Assembly: GCA_002633005.1 (NCBI GenBank)
Contig: NMRA01000240.1
Span: 364,021 to 415,642, forward strand
Direction: 5' to 3'
Source of the DNA: Phoronis australis
Taxonomy: Eukaryota; Phoronida; Phoronidae
Length of the DNA: 51,622 bases
Shown piece after piece: positions 43,721 through 51,622 of this stretch; the first letter of the stretch is position 1; every line of letters begins with the position of its first letter. The notes beneath the pieces were generated by a model. It saw only the letters and a list, made by a program, of their open reading frames with translations, was not told the origin of the DNA and ran no database searches. A program made the translations under genes and the position numbers.

Positions 43721-43953
43721 CAGGAAGAGATAACCAGGAAGGGACAACTGTTTTAGCGCATTTTAACGTATTTTCAAAGGTGATTTCAAAAGTAAATGTT
43801 AAAGTAGTCTGGAATCCAAGCATTGTGTTTGAAAGCTTAACTCTTTAGCTATAAAATGACACCACTTTTGTCCCCAAAGACTTCATATTAATGGCACTGG
43901 AATGCTTTGAACATGACTTGTTTTACCCTTCCAAAAGATGCCTCTTCCCAGGC

Positions 43954-44019
43954 NGAATTGTATCAGTCGAAAGTTAACAACTAAACTAAGATTTTACTAA
44001 GACTATATATATATGATAG
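43954..44019 (+). repeat. Single-N join and 65-bp repeat, copy 2
   Basis: The N at 43954 is immediately followed by an exact copy of 43656-43720. As at 7500 and 30987, duplicated sequence starting right at a lone N suggests overlapping contig ends that were not merged. Confidence 0.8.
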
Positions 44020-44377
44020 TCATTGATTACTTTAGAAATAACAAAACAAGGCAAGGAGACTTTCAAAAGGCTAAGGAGCCGCTTGCATGGAAGCCACCTA
44101 TATCTACACATGTTGTTAGATAAAAAATAAACTAAGTATTGTTTCAACAATTTATCTCACTACACGAGCGAAACGAGTTGAGTACATGTATCAACAAAAT
44201 GATAAAAAATCTATGTAAAATGTATACATGTACATGGGACAAATATCAAAGGATTGCAATATAAATTACCGATGAAATAATGGGAGAAACTAAAATAAGG
44301 TAGAGATTAAGAATGTTATAACCTAAACTTTAACATGGTCTGCACAGCAAAGGAAAACATGAATGAAGACGTTATGC

Positions 44378-44403
44378 ATTATATTATATTATATTATATT
44401 ATA
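44378..44403 (-). repeat. (ATAAT)n pentanucleotide run, probable LINE tail
   Basis: About five units of ATTAT on the plus strand (ATAAT on the minus). It lies about 150 bases downstream of the end of the minus-strand LINE frame. CR1/L2-like LINEs typically end in short tandem repeats, which would make this the 3' end of that element. Confidence 0.55.
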
Positions 44404-44528
44404 AGAAAAAACACATTACAAAGAAAAAAATAAACAATAAAAAATGGCTAGGCAGGCATAACTATACGGCGATTGAAATTCATTATACAGCGCAGATAAA
44501 CAAAAATCAGGAGTGATAGGTAAGACAC

Positions 44529-45270
44529 ATCTCTCTAATACTTTTATAAATTTTAAAACTTTGGCGATGCTGAGATGCGCAGTTTCATATTGAAATTTTT
44601 TTCTGAATAGTTTTGTAACAGGTGAGTTTTTGCTGCTGAGAAGAAGACGTGAATGGAGTTAGTAAATATCTTTTCAATTATGTTTTGTGGAATAATTTTA
44701 CAATTAATAAGTTCTGGAAGAAAGTTGCAGAGGCTCTTGGCTTGAGTGAGTGGCATTGGTAATAAGGGATTGAGCGGTGGAAGTGTGCCACAAATATCGG
44801 CGTACCTTGAGCGGACATTTCTTTGTCGTTTAGATAAATCAAGATTGATATCATCATGAAAATCTGAAAAAATGGGGACAAAAGTTTATTACAAGACTTA
44901 TAGAAAAATTTTAGACAGGAAATATAAAAAAATTTCGTTTAGGGAACAGAAGATTCCGTGACCGAAATAACGGGTCAGTATGAGCTAAGAAGTACGATGT
45001 TCGACTGAACAGCACGTTTTTTTAATACGTGTAGTCGACGGCAGTTGTGGAAACCCCAGCCTAGCATAAGTAAAGTGTGGTAAAATGAGAGCTTAATAAA
45101 TCCAGTCAAAAGAAGAACATTTTGAGGAAACTTTCCTTTTAACTTGTACAGTACACCACGTTTAGCAGTCTTTTAGTTGCCTCTTGTGTATGTTTGTTCC
45201 AAGATAAGTGTCTAACTAGATGAAATGTTTCATAGCATCTCTGTATTTTTATGACAAAATTCGTAGCATT
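44529..45270 (-). pseudogene. LINE ORF2 C-terminal part (CR1/L2/Jockey-like), decayed
   Basis: On the minus strand, in several frames, I read LSWNKHTQEATKRLLNV, LYKLKGKFPQNVLLLT, then LPHFTYARLG, LHVLKKRAV, then ICGTLPPLNPLLP and ELINCKIIPQNIIEKIFTNS, ending IHVFFSAAKTHLLQNYSEK. This order (YLG...W..HI, LK..LP..VL..LY, LPH..Y...WG, L..LQKRA+R, and a terminal S+..F...+K..LL..Y) is the thumb and C-terminal region of LINE reverse transcriptases. The catalytic blocks are missing, so this is a 5'-truncated insertion with frameshifts. Confidence 0.75.
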
Positions 45271-45461
45271 TCCTTAAATCTTGATCAAGGTAAACATATA
45301 GTTCTAAGACAAAGTAAAGGATATGATAGTCAATAGACCCTGGGGAATAACCCATTATTAATACAGTTTTATGGTTCAGTGCACAAATCTGCAACAGCCA
45401 GGCTATTGTTTGTAAGTTGTTTACTCAGCTCCTTGGTGACTAGGCCAAAGTTGACGAACTC

Positions 45462-45469
45462 TGACGTCA
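45462..45469. promoter_or_regulatory. Palindromic CRE (TGACGTCA) upstream of the doublecortin gene
   Basis: TGACGTCA is the full CREB/ATF consensus and lies 130 bases before the chosen start codon at 45599, a position typical of promoter-proximal CREs. An E-box-like CATATG follows at 45471. Role inferred from position only. Confidence 0.4.
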
Positions 45470-45598
45470 CATATGGATTGTGGGTAAAATCGACACGATA
45501 CACTTGCGAGTGATGTTGCGGTTGTAAACAGTGTTCAAGAAGTTTTACTGTCGAAAAGTCAACACGAAGTGGATTCGGAACGTGAATCTAGACACAGA

Positions 45599-45876
45599 AT
45601 GGAGGTTGCTGAACAGCCTCACACAAAGTGGGTGCTGGTTGCTCTCAATGGAGACCCCCATTGTAAACCAAAGAAAAAGGTAGTCAACTTAAAGAAGAAC
45701 AACCATGATGTCTATGCGTCTTTCCTCGATGAAATTACAGGGACACTGAAGCCAAAGTTCGGATATGTTCGTCGTGTGTGTACTCCTGAACACGGGAGCA
45801 GGATAACAGACTTTTCCAGTTTATCTGATGGACAGATTGTTGTGGCATGTGGGCCTGAAAGGTTCAGACGAATCGA
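45599..45876 (+). CDS. Doublecortin-domain protein, exon 1
   Basis: From ATG at 45599 the frame encodes WVLVALNGDPHCKPKKKVV, SFLDEITGTLKPKFGYVRRV, CTPEHGSRITDFSSL, DGQIVVACGPERFRRI. These are the successive landmarks of a doublecortin (DCX) domain: NGD, a basic strand, LD.+T..+KP.FG.VR.+.TP.HG, L.DG..YVA.G.ERF. The domain binds microtubules between protofilaments. The exon ends at a good donor (GA|GTAAGAT) in phase 2, and the next exon completes Asp-Tyr, the usual DY/NY after RF...(I/L). The domain starts only about ten residues from the N-terminus, as in many DCX proteins. Which member this is cannot be told. Confidence 0.88.
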
Positions 45877-47022
45877 GTAAGATAACGACTATTTTTCTGT
45901 GTCGAGGTGCTTGTATTTTAATGTGGCGATGGTTTTTCCTCATTACGTATTGCAAATTTTGATTGGTGTTGATGCTACGAGCTCCTTGATTAATCTCTAA
46001 TCATACACAAAAAGACTATTAGTTGAAACAGAAATTGCAGCGTGTTCTTATCTAATGATTACTTATTTCTTAAGAAAGGTGCATTATTGTTACTGAAACG
46101 AAAGTAATCTAACTCTCAGTTTTGTAACATTTTTTCTTTAAGTTGACCATTTTATTCAGTCAAAAATTTCACTTGGCGTTCTTCAAGGTATTTCATTCTT
46201 GACTTTGACTTTGTCCTGCTGTGCTGAATTACACTCGCCTTGGTTTGTGTAAACAATGATGTTTTCTACAAATATTGATATTAGCTTGTGTAAACTTACT
46301 TTGTCGTATCTAGTCTTCTGATTGTGGAGTATTCATGTAACTATATTTTTCATCCACACTAGATAACTAAAGATTCCATAAGTGGCTAGTTCTGTAGCTG
46401 AACTCACATACATTAAAAAGGACCTAAAGAAGTGAAGTGTACTGGGAGAAAATTAGCATGTGTGGGATGCCTTATTCATTCTAGCCTAATGGCCATTTCA
46501 CAAAAACCTACTTTTAATTTAGACTACCTAGGCTACCATTTTGAAATTGGTTTCGAATTGTACCTTAGTCAAAATAGATGTGATTTCTGGTCGTGGAAAG
46601 AACTGACAGTTGGTTATTCCTTAACATTACTTGTAATAGGATGTCACTTTACTTGTAACACCGTGTCACTGTTACTTGTAATAGGGTGTCACTGTTACTT
46701 GTAATAGGGTTTCACTTTATTTGTAATAGGTTGTCACTTTACTTGTAATAGGGTGTCACTTTATTCATCAAGCATGGTCTCGAATAATAGTGAGTGATCA
46801 GTTCTTGGCAAGACGAAAAGTCACTCTTTATCTGATTAATAAACAAGTTGAGACCAAAAAGCGGCGAGTGGTCAAAATGAAAAGTTAGTTTTTAACAGAA
46901 GAGAGGTTTATAACATCTCTAATTTCAATTTCAAGTCAGTTCCCATGTTATTTCTAAGTTGCATTCGCCTTACTGGAAATTAGAGTGCTTGAGTCTTATT
47001 CAAATGTTGTTTTATGTTGTAG
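45877..47022 (+). other. Intron 1 of the doublecortin gene
   Basis: GTAAGAT donor and TTTATGTTGTAG acceptor. The intron carries the 22-23-bp tandem repeat at 46629-46765. A 90-codon frame at 46432-46704 runs into that repeat and is not supported as a gene. Confidence 0.7.
46629..46765 (+). repeat. 22-23-bp tandem repeat, six copies
   Basis: ACTTGTAATAGGGTGTCACTT-type units begin at 46629, 46651, 46674, 46697, 46719 and 46741. Intronic minisatellite with one or two changes per unit. Confidence 0.9.
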
Positions 47023-47077
47023 TTATGCTAACATTGGAGATGGATTTTATCACCCAAAGGTTACAGTCAGAAAAGTT
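47023..47077 (+). CDS. Doublecortin-domain protein, exon 2
   Basis: A 55-nt exon between the acceptor TTTATGTTGTAG and the donor GTAAGTATG. Its first T completes GAT (Asp) from exon 1. It then reads YANIGDGFYHPKVTVRKV and ends in phase 0. DY.(E/N)IG is the expected continuation just after the ERF motif of DCX domains, which supports both splice sites. Confidence 0.8.
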
Positions 47078-50000
47078 GTAAGTATGTGTACTTGTTGAGG
47101 TTCTGAATTTAAATTTAACATCTCACTACAACAACATGGGGGACACTTGAATTTAAAGGACCAATTTCTAGACCAAATATCATTTATAATGTCATAACTA
47201 CTGAGACGTAACTAGTGGAGCACAGGTATCATTTTTTAAATTTTGATGCTCATTGTATGATAAAGTTTGTTCAAATACTGATCATTTCTGACAACCATAT
47301 CATATATATAGTATTTAGATATGCATGAATCTCGTGGAATCTGTTGAAAAAATGTCTATGCAGCATTACTCTCAGTTGCACAATCTAGCTGGATGATAAA
47401 TAATGTAATTCCTATTGATTTCCTATTGATTCAGTGCTAATCCTAGCTGAAACCCTGTGAGGATTTTCTTTTGTTTTTGACAGAATTTGCAGGCGATATG
47501 CACCTTCCATGAAAAGCTCCTTCCTCTTAGAACTTAAACTGTTAACGTGACAAAAACTGAACTTGAATGATGCGTTTTACTCTCTAAAATCAGCAGGCCT
47601 GACTCTTAATATTCCTTACCAAGATAGGAGTGTATTTCCTTCATCAACAAGAACAACGAAGCCATCATCAACTCAATGAAATCCTTCAGAGTTTCTTGGA
47701 GTACGTCAACCCGAAATGGCACATACATGCATTGCCTATTGAGTTATAATCTCATTCAGCAACAATTTTAGATTGGTTGTGATTGGTATTGTTTTAAATC
47801 TCAAGACTTCAGTTATTCCGACAGCTAAATGTACAAAATTCAATTGACAGTTTTGTACTATATAATTGTTATTTACTAAATGAAATCTGTTCAGTTATTC
47901 TCAGTAGTTCAACACAAAACCTAAGACCTCTCTATCTGCACAGAAGTATCATGAAGCCCATCTGTATAATTACTGGCAAACAGTACCTCTTTGGAGAACA
48001 ATTAAAGCTTTCAATGAACCCTTGGCTCGAAAGTTTATCCAAAAAAGCACTATTCTGTAGAGCAATAAAAAGATCACTCTCCTGAGTGACACATCCTTGA
48101 TGAATCAACTTTTGAATGACAACATAAACACCCTGACATCCAAAGAGTTAAAACACATTATTCTGTTCAACATGGGCAACATAAGGCCCTTTCTCATTAA
48201 TTTAACTCAGGTATGAGCAGAGCATCGATGTAAACTGCGAAGTAAATGGTACATGATATGCTGTCGTCATTGAAGTAATCTCAAGGTAGCACTGGTGCAT
48301 CCCTGCACGCTAAGATTTTTTTATGTGACAATTTGAGAACATTTACGTGTGCTAATTGACATAAAACTTATTTCGAATTGGATTGATGATTACTTGAGCA
48401 AAAGATAAGCAACCATTAGTGACAGAGTTGACCATTATATGGCAGTGCAGCGTCAAGGCTCTGTTGTTAAATCCACCTGTTTACTGCAAATTTAATTGGT
48501 GCTGTTAGTTCAATCTACTACCAAGGTTAACTGTTCATACTAAACCCAACTACCCAAAACATCAATGCTTTGACATTAGTGTGAAAGGCCTGTGAACATA
48601 GATGATTATGATTGTGACTGTTTGTTGGGAAAGAATGTCAGTGGCTGTGCTGTTTCTGTAGATGGTCAGTTTGTGAACAAGGTAACTAGAGAAGAATATT
48701 GATTATCCATGCACGCCTTTGTCTTATACAGTCAATTTCCCTTCTTGTGTGATTAATTGTTAAGAAACTACTTGGCAACAGTGTGCTTATGCCCTTAATG
48801 CATGTCAGGTATTGCACTGAACTAAACATTAATGAAATTAATTCACTTAGTTCTGTTTGTTTGATTTATTAATAATCTTGAAAGCAAAAAGGTTATTTTG
48901 GAAACAACATTAGGTTTGCTCACCACTGCAGAACAAATTACAACGTCTAATAGTTGTCCTCTTGCTATGTGTTGGTACTTTAATACTAAAGATTTAGTTG
49001 GTAATAAAGTTAAATAGAAAGTCATGCCCAGAAATCTAGCCATTTACGTACCATAGTCCCACAACTTATGGTTTTCATAAAGCAATTTTGGTTCACTTCT
49101 TCCTTAAATATTCCTTATTACGGATTATTATCCAGATGATGGGACCCACACAACATGGGCACCTGTTATTCAAAGTGTTTTTTGAAATGTCTTCAGACTA
49201 ACCTGTTCTGTAAAGGAAGACTTATTTTTGAACTTACATTATTATTTTTACCCAGTCAGGTGTGGCTGTTCACATTGTTACTATGGCAGTCAAACAATTT
49301 ATTGAAAGTATTAATGCCACTTTCTGATGAATGCAAACCTTTCATAAATACTCAGTGCAACTGTTTCTTCTTTTCTAAGGAATTCTTTGCCTACAGTATA
49401 TAGCATGTTTAAACCACCAATGCTGCATTGTTTAGCTGGTCAAATGCCTTTTACATGTCTACAAAGAATAGTTAATGTACCATATTTTGATGTATAATAG
49501 CAGGCCTGATCCATTTACAAGATTTTGGCTTATACTCCTTCTTGTTGTTTAGAGTTCTAGGATTTGTAGGCATCACTTTCATGGGATATATTTGTCTTTT
49601 CCCTTGGTTTGAATTGTTGTTTAAAACCTCACACACATATGATTCAATAATTATGCCATTAAACCTTGATCACTTGGCAGCTAAACCAGATTGTTTAGTA
49701 AGAATTTAGTCCCAATGGGATACCCACTGTGTTTAAATGTTTTCGTTCCACACTCCACCCTTTTCTAGACAGTTGATGGTGTCAGGATAGTCTAATGATG
49801 ATCAGGAATGAATCTGTGTATGAAACAGTTCACCTCAGTAATGCTGATAACATAGAATTCTGATATCATTAGTATATGGGTGACCTATGTATGTTGAAAT
49901 CAAGTCCTCTTGAAAGGTCAGTTTTAGCTGTAAACCATTGTAAATACCCAAGTCCCACAAGTTTTCAGTGTTACCACCAGAAACTACACAATCAAAGATT

Positions 50001-50461
50001 GGACACAAAGGTGGTACAGTCTTCTGAAAAACAAGTTTTTTTTGGAAGTTTAGGACCTAAGGGCTAATTGGTCAAAATTGTCCAAGAAGTACCTTTTATG
50101 TCTTGTCCCTGAAGAGTCTAATAAAACATTGGCTGATATACAGGTCTATGAATAACTTGACATGTATTCTTGTAAGGAACTAACTGTCCTTAAACTGTTC
50201 ACATTAATTGAAGTGTTATACCTTAAACAGCTAGATTCATGCAGGATGTGTGTTTAGCTGAATGAATTGGATTTAACTCATGTGGTATAAATTGCATTTG
50301 CCTGTTCACTTGATATGTTGCCTTATTGCTGCTTGTATCTTTTTGTTTACATATAAAACAATACGTGTGAGATAGCTGTTTAAGCAATGCTCCCTAACTC
50401 AGTATATTTTGTTCACCTATCATAATCATCCCATTTTTGTTTGCTCACCTGTCTTGTTAAG
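47078..50461 (+). other. Intron 2 of the doublecortin gene
   Basis: About 3.4 kb between GTAAGTATG and TCTTGTTAAG, AT-rich. I found no further convincing exon inside. Exon-like candidates at 47484 and 48638 were rejected. If the microexon at 50462 is wrong, the intron is longer. Confidence 0.45.
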
Positions 50462-50482
50462 GACGAAGATGAGTCTGATGAG
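50462..50482 (+). CDS. Proposed 21-nt microexon (acidic) of the doublecortin gene
   Basis: GACGAAGATGAGTCTGATGA plus G lies between the acceptor TGTCTTGTTAAG and the donor GTATGTTAAAG. It is exactly seven codons (DEDESDE), phase 0 on both sides, and so compatible with exon 2, which ends in phase 0. It can be included or skipped without changing frame. The short acidic run suits a linker after a DCX domain. A 21-base open string between AG and GT can arise by chance in 3 kb, so transcript evidence is needed. Confidence 0.45.
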
Positions 50483-51621
50483 GTATGTTAAAGTTGTGTA
50501 TCTTTAGTTGGCGTGGTAACCGGCAGAGATATTTCTTATCTTAGCGTTGCTGGGCATGAATTCATAGGAGAGGCTTGAAACTGCAGGCTAATTGTTTAAC
50601 GCAGAATGCAGGCATGCTATTTTTTTGGTTTAATGCATGAATCTTATGTACCTTTCGTTGTTTCTGGAATTTTGCAGTGATATTATATTTAGTGTATTTG
50701 CACCTTGTCACATTTTGTTAAATCAGGTGTGATCATCCAATATGGAGGAAGGACCCAAATACATGGGAAGGGAGGGCATATCTTTCACACTGACTGGAAT
50801 TGGGAATAGTTTACCATTTTTGTGTTTTCATATCTTGTTACAGATTTGTCGTGTGTCAAACACTAAACGCTTATTCACATTGCTGTCAAAAAACATAAAG
50901 AAGCATGTCAGAATGAAATGTTAGAAAAGTACATTTCGTGAAACTTTGGCATATACTTGCTGTCAGTGGTATTGCTAATGTCTTTTTTAATGGCATGCGA
51001 ATAAATCGAATAATGGTATTACCCTTACGACAACCCACATCCTTCCTAATTTTTGCTCCTCCTCATTTTTGAGTCTTTATACTTCCCAACTCCGACTACT
51101 CTTTCCAGAAAGTTAATTTTTCTCCCATAAACACTCTGAACTTCACATTGGATGATCAAAGCCAGTGAGTGTTACCAAATGTGTTTAGTGAAGTGTTTTT
51201 ATCATTCAATTACCTTTGGGATTTTTGTTCTTGAAGTTATCACTGTCAGTTGATTCTGTGTACATGGTATGCTATGTGAAAACGAAGTGATATTGCAAAT
51301 GAAATTGCATTTACCACAAATGTAAGGCAAGATGTGATTCCAGGAATTCCATTGCATGCTGTGAAGTGCCACATGCCTGGTCTTGCCAGTATATGAGAGA
51401 CATAACATCTCATACATCATGACTACTCAAGTTGATGTTATTCATACCCTTGTCAATGTTGTCTGCCTATGCATGTACATGTGTTCTTTTTAATTCATTG
51501 TGCCAGAATACCAGTCAATAACTTCTACATTAAGTCTTTAATTGAGTTGATGTGTAGAAGTGTTAATATGAGGTGCCAAGTTGTCCCATAATACTTCTCA
51601 TTATTGACCATTTATTTTTAG
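50483..51621 (+). other. Intron 3 of the doublecortin gene (proposed)
   Basis: No exon was recognised. The window ends with CCATTTATTTTTAG followed by one base, which reads as an acceptor. If real, the next exon starts at 51622. Confidence 0.35.
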
Positions 51622-51622
51622 C

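Noticed and set aside
46432-46704. 90-codon plus-strand frame in doublecortin intron 1
   Set aside because: It runs into the 22-23-bp tandem repeat and shows no domain. It lies within a well-supported intron.
47484-47540. Strong acceptor-like TTTTGTTTTTGACAG in the same intron
   Set aside because: The following open segment reaches a stop without a usable donor.
48638-48680. Exon-like segment between AATGTCAG and GTAACTAGAG in the doublecortin intron
   Set aside because: The phase-0 reading needed after exon 2 gives a Cys/Trp-rich string unlike a doublecortin linker, and the acceptor lacks a pyrimidine tract.

Overview
This window looks like nuclear DNA from an animal, most likely a marine invertebrate. 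It is AT-rich and gene-poor. The only genes with good support are intron-split (GT..AG) and encode animal-type domains: an EGF-like/transmembrane protein and a doublecortin-domain protein. The rest is dominated by decayed retroelements, short inverted-repeat transposons and tandem repeats. There are no bacterial operons, ribosome binding sites or CRISPR arrays. The exact phylum cannot be fixed from the sequence.

Layout. 1-5 kb: no gene, one copy of a dispersed repeat and a 13-copy 42-bp tandem array. 5.1-5.35 kb: minus-strand LINE reverse-transcriptase scrap. 5.6-9.4 kb: a 1.9-kb block present twice, the copies meeting at a single N, most likely two uncollapsed alleles. 10.2-10.5 kb: minus-strand exon with the C-terminal half of a THAP zinc finger. 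11.36-12.1 kb: the last two exons of a plus-strand type I membrane protein (EGF-like domain, membrane helix, poly-aspartate tail, AATAAA). 12.7-16.1 kb and 16.4-18.4 kb: two different, heavily mutated Ty3/gypsy relics lying head to tail. 19.7-21.4 kb: two MITE-like elements.

22.4-31.4 kb is the most structured part. Two 0.9-1.0 kb arms, each built of ~300-bp satellite-like units, face each other in inverted orientation with identical-type outer ends. Between them lie a minus-strand stop-interrupted coding relic with an acidic C-terminus, a 250-bp MITE, a Gag-like ORF with a Cys/His zinc finger framed by 66-bp perfect direct repeats, the N-terminal half of a THAP finger, a hAT-like MITE and a perfect 20-bp palindrome. 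I read this as a large old inverted-repeat transposon that has served as a landing site for others, but a folded-back satellite is an alternative.

31.4-44 kb is intergenic. It holds a 60-bp minisatellite with an open frame, a tiny membrane-helix/poly-Asp ORF, and a repeat family whose units carry matches to the CTCF core consensus. 44.4-45.3 kb is a minus-strand LINE 3' end with a pentanucleotide tail. From 45.6 kb to the end runs the 5' part of a doublecortin-domain gene on the plus strand: exon 1, a 55-nt exon 2, and a proposed 21-nt acidic microexon, continuing beyond the window.

Six single Ns punctuate the window. Three of them are flanked by duplicated sequence, so copy-number claims near them should be treated as assembly-sensitive.
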